A DNA stretch of 64,000 bases from Ophioderma brevispina (Eukaryota; Echinodermata; Ophiuroidea; Amphilepidida; Ophiodermatidae), in NCBI GenBank assembly GCA_023653785.1, contig JAMKCH010058428.1, positions 103,161-167,160 on the forward strand, in the 5' to 3' direction. Made by a program: the position numbers and the translations under genes. The notes below the pieces were generated by a model. The model was not told where the DNA came from. It did not search any database and saw nothing but the letters and a program-made list of their open reading frames with translations. Shown here piece by piece: positions 24,072 to 36,000 of this stretch. Position 1 is the stretch's first letter. Each line of letters begins with the position of its first letter.

Positions 24072-25479
24072 TTTACCTTTCTGCTGATTAACAAATACAT
24101 TCATTTTTATTGCATTTTAATACCCTAATTTGGTACCCGAGTGGATAGTGTGTTGTATATGCTTATTAATACTGACCTGATAATTAAATTAAAAATACTC
24201 CTGTACAAATTTTCACATTTTAGGGGCATATAAGTATTTAAAAGTTCTACTTACGTAACAGTGGTATGGGGTCAGTTTTCCTGATTCCGGCACAGGCATT
24301 GACTGAGGTGAAGAAAATTATCAATTTTTAGGTACCTTTACTAAGACCTTCATACTGGGTTAAGACCCAAGTCTTTGTTATTGCAGCAAGGAATTTCCTA
24401 CTAGGATGGACAGTTGTTTGAAGAACTTGTAAGGCTAAGAAGGTATAAGGAGGAGGTATATTAACCAGTTAATGCAAATGACAGTATTTCCTCCCCCTTA
24501 TATGACCCTTGTGTTTAACTACTCCCGCAATTTCATTCAAGGTTGAGACGTTGACCATTATTTAGTATTAGTTATTATACAATTGGGGATAAATATGCTG
24601 ATTATGGTTTGCGCCACGACCCCAGCCATTGGTACTCAATTGGGTGCTTCTGCTCATAAAATTCAAGATTCCCTTAAAATGTGTACAGCTGTGTGTGTGG
24701 TGTGTGTTCTACCCTGCCTATTTGACCTGTTACCCCCTTCTTGATCCAAATCTATGTATTCACCCACTTGCCCCTAATCTAATGGACACAGCACTATGGA
24801 TTTCCCCCTTAAAATTGTTAAACCACCATAGGGTAAAATATATTAATATTTATGTGGCTCCGGTGATTAAATAATGTGACTTGACTTGTAGCATTGACAG
24901 ATATCCCCGGTGAGCTATATGTTCCTGGTTCTCTATTACATGTCATGGTTATGATAAAGGGACATTTCGTGATCCACACCTCGCCCCCCCCCCCCAATAT
25001 AAAAAAAAAAACCTCCAAAAAGTTTAGGTATTTATCTATCTGAAATGTGGCCCTAGTAATCCATGTGTACCACATCTTATGTGCCAATTGGTCGTATCTG
25101 TAAGAAATTTGCAATTGTGTTTCTTCCATAGACGGACAGAAATTACCTATAGGCCTAATGGGATCGTGGGAAACCAAGTATTGCTCAAAACACAAAATTC
25201 GTTTGAGGAGTTAAACGAATGACAACACTTTTGAAGGAGGGTTAAATGAAGGACAACCAAAAACGAGTGGAAAATCCACTCTTTTTGGGTGATAGTGTGT
25301 TCACGCTATGTGAGTGGAAAGTGGCTCCTTTTTAAGTACAAACACTAATTTTTGAGTGGTTTGCAAGATGTTTAATCACTCCTTTTGGGAGTGAAATTTT
25401 CACTCGTTTACATTAGAGAGTGGAATGGAATGCAAAATTCACCTTGAATGTATTAAGCTTAAAGAGGATATAGAGGACT

Positions 25480-25830
25480 TTCTAGCAAAATATGCCCCCC
25501 CTCCATTTTTTGAAACAATTTTGACCATATATAATCAAACCTGGAGGAATAAGCCGAAAAGCCATCTTCATGTAATTACGAAGGCTTTTGTATTTTATGT
25601 CGTGCATGACAGGGACAAGTATACTGGTTTATGGGGCCAATCAGGACAGTTCAAAACTTATTTTTTTTTTTATTTTTTCTTTTCTTTGTTCAATAAACCT
25701 CGAAATGTGCTAGGTGCCACGCGATTGGTAGTCTACAAACAAATTGCAAATTTACAGAGCTTGGATCCTCAGAAAGAAATATTCCTGTGTCCCTTTAATG
25801 AAGAGACCGTTTTTGATTAAGTCGAAACGT
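25480..25830 (+). repeat. SINE-like interspersed repeat R2, copy 1
   Basis: This aligns with 53620-53975. Shared landmarks are GCCCC, AATAAGCCGAA, CATCTT-ATGTAAT, TGTCGTGCATGACA (copy 2: TGTCGTGCACGACA), CAGGACAGTTCAAAAC, CAATAAACC-TCGAAA, GGT-GTCTACAA, and an end near CCT-T-ACTTTAA. I found no RNA polymerase III box A/B pattern I trust, so SINE-like refers only to its size of about 350 bp and lack of coding. A 131-codon open frame across this copy is explained by the repeat and is not a gene. Confidence 0.65.
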
Positions 25831-26993
25831 ATGTCACAATGATACCATTGCAAAATGTTATAAGTGTTAGGAGTATGCACCTTGTGGTTAATGGTCAAAT
25901 TTAATAAACAAGAGGGGCATATAGGTCCTATAGTATTAAATATTGTTTTATATTTTTTCAAAAACAATGACCGTTTGTGGGTATTTCTTCTGCACGTTTA
26001 TGTTATTGAGACTATTTGATTTCAGTACATTTTTGGACTGTACTTTAAAGGTGCACTTGTTCCCGATTTAGGTGATTCATTCGTGTTTGTCTCTTAATAT
26101 GAGGCGCCTGGTATTTGAATACACTTGTGGTTTGGTTGGTATATAGAAGTGATAAATGCACTTGCATTGCACATCCTATTCTTTTTACTGTGCGTACATT
26201 ATTGTTAACCATAAAATAGCATATTAGTGTCTCTATCTGAGAAAAGAAATGGATTAAAAGATTGAAATCTCAGGAACAATGAGCAGATACGGCCATTTAT
26301 CGAACAGTGTATACAATTTCAGTAGTCGGGGTTCAAAAAACGATCGGAATGATATTTGTTGATTTGAGCTTATTTATTTGGATAACATTTTAAAGACGTT
26401 TAACAATCAAATATGGGTCATTAAGGAAATTGCCTCCCAATTTAAACTCCTCTGTAGGTGACTAAGCCGAAAACTCTTAGTGTTAGGGTTGGTGTTAAAG
26501 CACCCTGGGTGCGGTTCATAGGGGTGTACGAAACTTAGGATTCTCTGTATACCAAGCATGATTGCACTGCACCTTTAAAAACTGCCCGCGTCAAATATGA
26601 TCTTACACTGTTATTAGGCAAAGTTGAGGGGAAAACCTGGTAAATCGACCAGAATAATCATATTTGCCAAGATTCTGGTCAAATTTTACCCGGGTTTTGA
26701 AGTGATTAATGGAGCCAAAACAGATGGGAATGGTGTTGTGTAGAAAAATTTTGTCTCAAAACATTATAGACTCAAATATCTATTATCAGGCACAGTTGAA
26801 ACATGTTAAGAATATCAATTGGTCTCTTTACGAGTTACGAAACTCATTGGTTTTGATTAAAATGCCTTTCTATGACGAATGCACAAGAGATGACTATGTA
26901 GAAAAACCATTTTGCAGGCACAATTTGTTGAAATCTTTGCACTTGCCATGGGAATTCCCCAATGTTTCTCAAATAATGATAGAAAAAAAACAC

Positions 26994-27172
26994 AGGGCGT
27001 CCCATGCTTATTATATTCGACAAAACGAACGAAACGGCTCAGTGACGCCCATTGGATTTACACGCGCTTATTCTGTGATTGTACATTTACACTCTGAGGA
27101 AAAAAAGCGTGTAATCCAATGGGTGCACTGAGCCTGTTTCGTTTCGGTTAGTCATATAGTAAGCCGTGTCCC
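26994..27172. mobile_element. Hairpin MITE with arms of about 70 bp
   Basis: The left arm 26994-27069 and right arm 27104-27172 are reverse complements with a few mismatches. Paired words include GGCTCAGTG, CCATTGGATT-ACACGC, CGAAACGAAAC-like and GGCTTA-TATA. The loop is about 35 bases. The element begins with GGGCG and ends with TGTCCC. A 140-codon plus-strand frame (26709-27131) runs through the hairpin and is therefore not a real gene. Confidence 0.75.
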
Positions 27173-27674
27173 AAAAGAATACATGAAGTTTTGAATTTTG
27201 ACATCATTTAAAAAGATTTGGCAGAGGACATGTTGCATAACAGGGGCCAAGGTCAATAGAAGGTTTCATTTAGAGTTCAAAACGCGGTACACCCTAGAAA
27301 GTCTTGGGTCAGTGATCTTGACTGAGTTAATCAGTAAATAGAGCATCAGCAGGATGGGACTAGTGAGCGATTATAAAAGAATTCACATAGGGGAATACGG
27401 AGTAGAAAAAATAAATTTACATACCACTGATATGACCCGTGACTAGATTTATCTCACACCAGATGTGTGGTTACTAATTTGCATTATAATGTAATTCGTA
27501 TGAGGACCACCAGCTTCTCTTAGTAACTGTCTGTGATTGTGAATTATAATTTCCAAATTGTATCATTTGTGGACATTAGGCCTAAGCTTAAGCACCCTTT
27601 ATTTCTAAACACCCTTTATAGTCATTAAAATACCTTTAGATACAGTAACACATTAATTTTCAAGTTTAATTGTC

Positions 27675-27965
27675 TCTTCATGCATATTGTGGCTATTTTA
27701 GACCTAGTCATGCCTCTTTTACTGTATTTTGACCCATGTGACCTTGTGTGACCTCTAGGTGACCTTGAATTGACCTGTTTAGGGGTTTCCATATCAATTG
27801 TTTTACAAATTTAATTCTCGACCTCTTTCCTACATATTGTGGAGCTATTTTAGACCTATTATGCATCTTTTATGGGATTTTGACCTCATTGGACCTTTTG
27901 GAACTATAGGGGACCTGAACTGACCTGTGAGGTGGTTCCTATCAATGGTTTTCCAAATTTAATTA
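27675..27965 (+). repeat. Two tandem units of about 150 bp rich in TGACC
   Basis: CATATTGTGG-CTATTTTAGACCTA occurs at about 27683 and again at about 27832. Each is followed by a CTTTTA-TG--ATTTTGACC stretch, several TGACCT words and TTTA-AAATTTAATT. The period is about 150 bases. The units diverge by substitutions and short indels. Confidence 0.7.
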
Positions 27966-28064
27966 CCTCCCCCTCTGCCAAATTTTCGGATGCTTATAAA
28001 CAAATTCACAGTTGTTACCACTATCTGCTTAACTAATATGGTATTAAATTTGAAATCATTTGTG

Positions 28065-28110
28065 ATTACGAATTTGTTTTTTGCATGTGCAATACTTGGG
28101 CCAGTGTATG
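28065..28110 (-). repeat. Right TIR-like sequence, pairs with 22941-22985
   Basis: The reverse complement reads ACACTGGCCCAAGTATTGC, then ACATGCAAAAAACAAATT, nearly matching the left copy. Between the two lie an R2 copy, a hairpin MITE and no recognisable transposase. Confidence 0.55.
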
Positions 28111-28599
28111 TAGTATGAAAATCTCAACATGAGATAGATGTATTTGTACAGAATGATATTTAATATCTGAAAAAAATGTTATATATAAAAATAATATTAA
28201 AATACTGTAGACTTGGAAACGCTAAGCGATCTGCGCACCCCCAAGGGGAACATGAGAATATTCAAAGAGATAACAAGACACAGAGACGTGAAAATCCAGG
28301 GTAATTAAAAAACACAAAATCAAAACAATTCATACAGGTTAATACTATTAGCGTGTTTTACAGTTTTAACGTATGAATGGGGACTGGAGTCCTAAAAACG
28401 TTGTAAGATCCTAAATTTTGAGGCCTTTTTCTAAATTAATTTTCACCATGTTAAAATAATATTTAGCTTATCTGTTTTAAGATTAATAATATTGCCCACA
28501 ATGCAATGGCCAAGTATGCTAATTAATCAGGAGCGCGTCCTACTCCCGCGCCATCACTAACAGAAACATATTACACGTGTAAGAAATACACCTGTATTC

Positions 28600-28850
28600 T
28601 ATTGGTCTGTGCCACTGCATTTACGTGTAAGATGATCTGGATGAAGTGATTTTCAAGCGTTATCATAACATGATTCGCCCCCAAGTCAAGTGTCTCGCAT
28701 ATATAAGCCGTGTAAGGTAGCATCAAAACGGGTAGGTACGGCGTAGAATCTTAAGCGTTTTTAGGCGCTTGGCCATCAAACTGTCGGCTGCAAAAATTCA
28801 TGCCCAATTTGAGAATTTGGAATGGTAATTATGGGTGGTTATAGGTAAGG
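28600..28850 (+). promoter_or_regulatory. Candidate core promoter and first-exon boundary
   Basis: TATATAAG stands at 28700-28707. An inverted CCAAT box (ATTGG) lies about 100 bases upstream at 28601-28605. A TCA-type initiator lies at about 28722-28726, some 22 bases downstream. A consensus-like splice donor TAG|GTAAGG follows at about 28842-28850. The first ATG of the putative exon (near 28800) reaches a stop after 15 codons just before the donor, so any transcript would have a non-coding first exon. I found no matching downstream coding exon. The elements may co-occur by chance. Confidence 0.2.
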
Positions 28851-30985
28851 AGAGTGTTTTTTAAAACATGACATAATTTGTTTGTGTGTGTGGTGGGCTG
28901 TGTTGGTGGGCCACCTTTTTTTTTCATACAAATTTTGGCAATTCACACCAAAAAGTGAAATGGCCTGCGAATGTATTGTGACAAAGCAATTTGGGGTCAA
29001 AAGAATACGCTAAAATTCTATATCTTAAGATCAAACTTGGAATTTAAATGACAGATTTTGTGCAAAGATAAGAAGATTAATGAATAGTCATGTTCTATCC
29101 AAAATTTAATATATTGTGATATTAAGTTATTTATTCATAAAACATTTAAAAACATATGAATTCATACATTTGATTTGACATCATATGTCGTTACCATTCA
29201 AAACAATAGCAGTTGTACTTAACCTTTTCACGTAAATATCATTAATACATGCCAAGTAAAATAACATTTCTAAGGTGTGGTTAGTTGAAGTTAAACCCTT
29301 TTACGGTTTAAGTCATAGGTCTTCTTTACTCCGAAGTAGTTACACGTACAGATTGAGTCCAATAATGAATCCGGTGGTGGTACTATTCGTCTGATCTTCA
29401 TGATCAGGCTTGTTCTTTAATAGTTGAAAGCATTTGTCAGGGCAGGTTGGCAAACCATGCTTTACCCATACAATTGCCCGGCTACTTTTACATGTTGCCG
29501 TTTAAGATTTATGATTATAAGATTAGAATTAATGTTTAATAAGGTGAATGATTATTATATCTGAAAAGTGTCTTTCACGTTTGTGTTGATAATTATAAAT
29601 GCATAAGTATAGGTGTTAAAACTCACAGTAATATCAAGAACATTACTGTTTAAGTATAATGCTCAAGTTAATTACTAAGTTAAACTTCATATTTTCCAAG
29701 TGGATATTTGTCATTATGCTGAGGCTAAAAGACCTGTAGTAGATTGCCTTATAATGTTTCAAGATTGTATGAGGTATCTTGGCTTTTTTAGGGATCTCGT
29801 GTGCAGCGTGAGGTTATGATGTGATTGTTGATTGCCTGTAATTGAAGTTGTTGAAAAATGAAAACTAGTCTTTTTGCTTGATACATGGATGGTGATGAAC
29901 TTTTTCATCAGTTGTGGTGCAATCAATAAGTTGATCTGTTTTGATAAATGGACGGGTGAGAATCTGGTTATCAGTGATGAATTTATACTTTTTTTAATGT
30001 TCTAATTTGAAACTTAGGAAAGTGAAGTTTGAATATTACATTGGTATTAAATGATTATATAATGTTATTTTTGTTATCTTATTGAACTACGCTTATGCCA
30101 CCCAATTGTGGTGATTTGGGACATTAAATTTTAATACTCACTACTCCATTCAAATTGAAACAAAGGACAACTAGAAAAATGAATCCACTGCATAATATTA
30201 ACACACTTGGGCGATTAAACATTTGGTGCGGCTTAATCCAAGGATGGACCGACTTAACTCAAAAATTGTGATTAAAGGTTTTTATTTTTTTTTTTGGTGG
30301 TAATATGCTTCCATATGAGGAGAAAACAATCACGAAAATGGGACCATGTATCGGGTCACCAATTGTTAATGCTTATGTCTAGAGTTGTTTTAAAGTTAAA
30401 TTTTTAATTGGGACGTGAAGTTTTGGCACCATTGATAACAAAAGAAGACGCTCTTATTTTGTATAGGTAAAGTGAATTCATGGAAACATACAGTATAAAC
30501 CAATTGCAGTAGTTCTATTTTGTTATCAGATATGTGGCCAATCACGCCCAAATGATAACAATGTCAGCCAAAAAAATGCATTTGGCGATATTCGTGAATT
30601 ATATTTCAAAGAAGAAAGAAAGGGAAATTGTTACCTTTTCCTCCCATGTAATCTCATATCAGGCACTCTCATTTATCACAGGATCCCCTTTTGATGTGAC
30701 CAGTCACCAGTTATAAGGTCGTGCAGCACCTTGCAAAATATGTATTCAGGTGGTGGAGGGGGTTTAATAAAACTTTAGTTTGTATACATTTTTGATGATT
30801 TTGGATGAAATCATATCTGTCAATTAACATTTTCTGTTTTTATTTTGAAATTTAGGCCAGATTTATATTCTTTGATTTCACATTACCAAAACGAGATTCT
30901 TTTGCGTTAAGTTGTGTAAAAAGAAATCTTGTTCATGCATTAGTTGATAGTCCAGGAACTTTACGTCTGTGTACACAGAGAATGT
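28850..30985. other. Unannotated AT-rich DNA
   Basis: No gene, tandem array or transposon domain is visible. A 60-codon frame at 30534-30716 has no recognisable domain. Confidence 0.4.
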
Positions 30986-31767
30986 GGAAATAAATACGCC
31001 ATATCTGATTTTTTTTTTTCAGGATAGTTTGCTAATATTGTGAGAAGCAACATATCAAAAGTCCTCAAGAGTCCCCCTTGTGCTTATTGAGTAATAAAGG
31101 GGTAAAGTTTATACAGGGGTAAACAATTTAAATTGATTCAATTGTCAAAAGTCATGGACTATTATATTCTACTTGTCACACTGATTAAAAAAATGTATGG
31201 TTTGCCTAATTTTGCCCTTTAGTTTTAGGAATATATGCCAAAAATCTTTCAAGGTCATCGTGGGGTAAAATTTCAAAAACAGTCCGATTTTAATTAAATT
31301 AATCCCAAATTGCTCGTACATGTTGTAGGGTCACATTATGGCAAAAATGCTTATTCACTTCATCTACATCTTGTCAATATTTAAAAATATTGACCTTATA
31401 GGGAAGTGGCTTTTGACCTCCCATAGACCCTGTAGAAACCTGTCATAATGAACCCTATTACTATGGCAGGAAATACTTCAACTATAATCTTTTCAGTTTA
31501 TACACAACGAGACGAACAATTTGATACACTTTTGAAAAGAATCGGAGCATTCTGAAGCTTTACCCCAAGTATGACCTTGAACCGTTATTTCCCTGTAGTT
31601 AATAAACGATAAGTCAAAGATAGAGCAAACTATACCTTTTTTAATCCTTGACACATGACGCAAGCATTGGTATACATTTCAAGACAATTTGACCATTATA
31701 CAATTTGACCCCTGTACAAACTTTACCCCTTATTACTCAATAAGCACAAGGGGACTCTTGGGGACTT

Positions 31768-32259
31768 TTGATATCTTGTTTCTTTCACCATTATGATTTG
31801 AAGAAGAATCTACGGGTGTATTTTAAGACTACTAACACGCTACGACAACAACTAGTACACCCTAAAGACCCTGTTCCCAAGGAACTCCAACCTGGAGTTA
31901 TCTATTCCATTCCTTGTGGATCATGTGACAAAGTGTACATTGTTGAAACCGGCAGATCATTGGAAAAGAGAACCGACGAACACCAGAAAGCGACTCAGAC
32001 GGGCAACACACAAAAATCGGCTATAATTGCCGAGCATGTGTGAAACGACCAACATAACATTGACTGGGACAAGACTACAATTCTGGACAGGAACACTAAT
32101 TGGACTGAAAGGAAACTCATGGAAGCTTTGTACATCAAGTCTACCGCTAACAACTTCAATAGGGACAAAGGAACAGAAATTCCTCCTGATGGTGTAGACT
32201 ACTCAAAGGATGTCTCTCGACCAATGAACCGGAAACTTAATAACTGGGGTATCCTTTGA
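31768..32259 (+). pseudogene. PLE2 C-terminal linker and GIY-YIG endonuclease domain
   Basis: From about 31795 the frame reads LKKNLRVYFKTTNTLRQ and then HPKDPVPKEL, the usual PLE linker before the endonuclease. The GIY-YIG part follows: GVIY (codons 43-46 of the frame), IPCGSCDKVY (48-57), then IVETGRSLEKR. Family members read YIGETGR, so the conserved glycine of YIG is valine here. The catalytic-type Arg (R63) and the EH pair (71-72) are present. A TGA at 32041-32043 interrupts the frame where the family usually has a tryptophan. The same frame then runs 72 more codons, with typical NWTERKLMEALYIK sequence, to a TGA at 32257-32259. The open frame on paper starts at a TTG, which is simply the edge of the inverted-repeat segment. 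This is a dead, 5'-truncated copy. Confidence 0.88.
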
Positions 32260-32334
32260 TCATCAGTTATTTTTCTCTTCCCCCTTTGTTCACTGGTGTA
32301 CGTAAGGTGCAACATCATTACTGTTTAGTTTGCT

Positions 32335-32364
32335 CTGATGACGGCATTGGCTAGATTGTCGAAA
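32335..32364 (+). ncRNA. Hammerhead-ribozyme-like core in the PLE2 3' region
   Basis: CTGATGA (32335-32341) matches the hammerhead core exactly. It is followed by a possible stem II (GGCA pairing with TGTC, with one unpaired C before it) and then GAAA at 32361-32364. The position, about 75 bases after the PLE stop codon, agrees with known hammerhead motifs in PLE terminal repeats. Stems I and III were not established. Confidence 0.45.
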
Positions 32365-32464
32365 GCTCAGCCTTCCAATTTGGATGCCTCTAGGGAAAGA
32401 TTATTTTCTACTCATTAGGAAACTATCCTGAAAAAAAAAATCAGCTATGGTTTATTTATTTCCG

Positions 32465-33030
32465 GGTGTTTTTCTGTTAATCTGGGACTATGAGTTAACA
32501 TTCTGTCCTTCCGTTACTGTCCATCTGTTACCAAGTCTTAAACCAATTAACGCCTTGTCTTTCAATAATGGAAGCATTTTTTTTTCAAACACAAGATGTT
32601 ATAGCGTAGTTAAAACTTTAGCGGTTGCATTCCTAATGTCTATTTTTGTGCTATAAATGTTCACTTTATTGGATAAAATTGTAATATTTCAAGTATTGAT
32701 TCTAAAAATAGTTGTAAGAATATTAACGGATTAAAAAAATCACCGAGTGTTCATATCTGCGTAAGAAATTATAACTCAGATCAATTTGACATAACGATTG
32801 TAACATTGTTGTTAATTTTTTTTAACTTCAGATATGAATATTTTTCCAAGTACAAACCATCGATTGTTCGCATTTCATCTAGGTGCTACATGGTACAGTG
32901 TTCTAAATCATGTGCAATTCTGAGAATGTCCACCAGACACTTTTTCAGTTATAGCCGCAGTTCAAAACGGTTGTAACAGTGTGTCAACTTTTGCAACCGT
33001 TAACATTCCCCCATAGACCTACTGTAGGAT
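32465..33030. other. Unannotated DNA
   Basis: Nothing recognisable; a 69-codon frame at 32447-32656 overlaps the PLE2 edge and has no domain. Confidence 0.4.
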
Positions 33031-33034
33031 AAGT

Positions 33035-36000
33035 TTGAGAACATTAAGGTAGAAAATTAATAGTTTATAATTATCTCTTTACCAATAGAGCAATTGAACA
33101 AAAACGTAATTTCAGCTTGAAATTTTTGACACATTGTTACACTTTAGGTGCAGGCCATAAGCAGTACCAAGGGGAAAACGTGTGCCCTATTTCCCCGACA
33201 AAAACCATGTGCATTTTTATTAGCCTAACTGTGACCTTGAGGACGGGGCTGTAGGCCGAACTGTTGCCCTAGGGAAATGTCATTTGTAATCGGCCTATGA
33301 AATAGCTTAGTTATGTTCATGAAATTTCAAGAGGTGTAATAATGTGTATTGTAACGCCCTATTCACCACTGTGCTATAATATTGATCGTTAACCATTAAA
33401 ACTGATTTTTTTGTCTCCATCTTAAAGAAAGAACTGGGTTTAAAAGCTGAAATTACAGGACGACAGTGAGAGAAATACTACTTTTTATCTGATACCAAAA
33501 TCGATACTACTTCTTGGTAAATCAGGTGTTCCCAAACACGATCGGAACAAGCACCTTTAACAAGACAATTGAAAAGAATGTGGCACCCTCATCGCAACTG
33601 AACTTCAGGCTGAGGAGTTACACTTCAGTGTCAATCAACAAAGAAATATTAATAAAGGAATACTGCTATTTACAATAGGAGATCAGACAACAGCAACTGA
33701 GGACATTTGGTATTGAACAGATACGAAACCTCAAGATATTGAGGCATATCTCTGCATATTGATTGATAACGTGATTCTTCAACTTATCCTTGGAGGTTGC
33801 AAGTGAAGAGCTACTTTTATGCGGGGGTTCATGATATTCCAGAGATGTGCACCGTGTGTTTATGATGGTGTTTTTGTGGGCCGCCAGCTATAGCTGGCAG
33901 GACCACTTAGCAATCCGTTGTGCGTGTGGATGTGTGGATGTGTGAATGTGTGTGTGTATGTGTGGATGTGTGTGTGTATGTGTGTATGTGTGTGTCACAA
34001 ATTGTTAAAAAAAAAAAAAAAAAAAATTGAGAACATTAAGGTAGAAAATTAATAGTTTATAATTATCTCTTTACCAATAGAGCAATTGAACAAAAATGTA
34101 ATCAAGAAAGTAGTTTACAAAATGTTGTATAATCAGCTTGAAATTTTTGACACATTGTTACACTTTAGGTGCAGGCCATAGGCAGTACCAAGGGGAAAAC
34201 GTGTGCCCTATTTCCCCGACAAAAACCATGTGCATTTTTATTAGCCTAACTGTGAACTTGACGACGAGGCTGTAGGCCGAACTGTTGCCCTAGGGAAATG
34301 TCATTTGTAATCGGCCTATGAAATAGCTTAGTTATGTTCATGAAATTTCAAGAGGTGTAATAATGTGTATTGTAACACCCTATTCACCACTGTGCTATAA
34401 TATTGATCGTTAACCATTAAAACTGATTTTTTTTTGTCTCTATCTTAAAGAAAGAACTGGGTTTAAAAGCTGAAATTACAGGACGACAGTGAGAGAAATA
34501 CTACTTTTTATCTGATACCAAAATCGATACTACTTCTTGGTAAACCAGGTGTTCCCAAACACGATCGGAACAAGCACCTTTAACAAGACAATTGAAAAAA
34601 ATGTGGCACCCTCATCGCAACTGAACTTCAGGCTGAGGAGTTACACTTCAGTGTCAATCAACAAAGAAATATTAATAAACGAATACTGCTATTTACAATA
34701 GGAGATCAGACAACAGCAACTGAGGACATTTGGTATTGAACAGATACGAAACCTCAAGATATTGAGGCATATCTCTGCATATTGATTGATAACGTGATTC
34801 TTCAACTTATCCTTGGAGGTTGCAAGTGAAGAGCTACTTTTATGCGGGGGTTCATGATATTCCAGAGATGTGCACCGTGTGTTTATGATGGTGTTTTTGT
34901 GGGCCGCCAGCTATAGCTGGCAGGACCACTTAGCAATCCGTTGTGCGTGTGGATGTGTGGATGTGTGAATGTGTGTGTGTATGTGTGGATGTGTGTGTGT
35001 ATGTGTGTATGTGTGTGTCACAAATTGTTAAAAAAAAAAAAAAAAAAAATTGAGAACATTAAGGTAGAAAATTAATAGTTTATAATTATCTCTTTACCAA
35101 TAGAGCAATTGAACAAAAATGTAATCAAGAAAGTAGTTTACAAAATGTTGTATAATCAGCTTGAAATTTTTGACACATTGTTACACTTTAGGTGCAGGCC
35201 ATAGGCAGTACCAAGGGGAAAACGTGTGCCCTATTTCCCCGACAAAAACCATGTGCATTTTTATTAGCCTAACTGTGAACTTGACGACGAGGCTGTAGGC
35301 CGAACTGTTGCCCTAGGGAAATGTCATTTGTAATCGGCCTATGAAATAGCTTAGTTATGTTCATGAAATTTCAAGAGGTGTAATAATGTGTATTGTAACA
35401 CCCTATTCACCACTGTGCTATAATATTGATCGTTAACCATTAAAACTGATTTTTTTTTGTCTCTATCTTAAAGAAAGAACTGGGTTTAAAAGCTGAAATT
35501 ACAGGACGACAGTGAGAGAAATACTACTTTTTATCTGATACCAAAATCGATACTACTTCTTGGTAAACCAGGTGTTCCCAAACACGATCGGAACAAGCAC
35601 CTTTAACAAGACAATTGAAAAAAATGTGGCACCCTCATCGCAACTGAACTTCAGGCTGAGGAGTTACACTTCAGTGTCAATCAACAAAGAAATATTAATA
35701 AACGAATACTGCTATTTACAATAGGAGATCAGACAACAGCAACTGAGGACATTTGGTATTGAACAGATACGAAACCTCAAGATATTGAGGCATATCTCTG
35801 CATATTGATTGATAAGGTGATTCTTCAACTTATCCTTGCAGGTTGCAAGTGAAGAGCTACTTTTATGCGGGGGTTCATGATATTCCAGAGGAGATGTGCA
35901 CCGTGTGTGTATGATGGTGTTTTTGTGGGCCGCCAGCTATAGCTGGCAGGACCACTTAGCAATACCTGTGTGCGTGTGGATGTGTGGAGGTGTGGATGTT

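Larger units (their letters stand above)
30992..32460 (+). mobile_element. Penelope-like element PLE2, 5'-truncated, with inverted flanks
   Basis: The right end at about 32413-32458 (AGGAAACTATCCTG, an A-run, TCAG-TATGG-TTATT) is the inverse of 30992-31036. A second nested inverted pair, 31045-31125 against 31695-31775, shares TATTACTCAATAAGCACAAG and neighbouring words. Penelope-like elements often carry partial terminal copies in direct or inverted orientation, so this matches known PLE insertion structure. Coding sequence occupies only the distal part; the reverse transcriptase is missing. Confidence 0.7.

Noticed and set aside
25425..25820. 131-codon plus-strand frame
   Set aside because: It is mostly the R2 interspersed repeat; the other R2 copy at 53.6 kb has no matching frame.
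26709..27131. 140-codon plus-strand frame
   Set aside because: Its second part crosses both arms of a hairpin MITE, so it cannot be a conserved gene.
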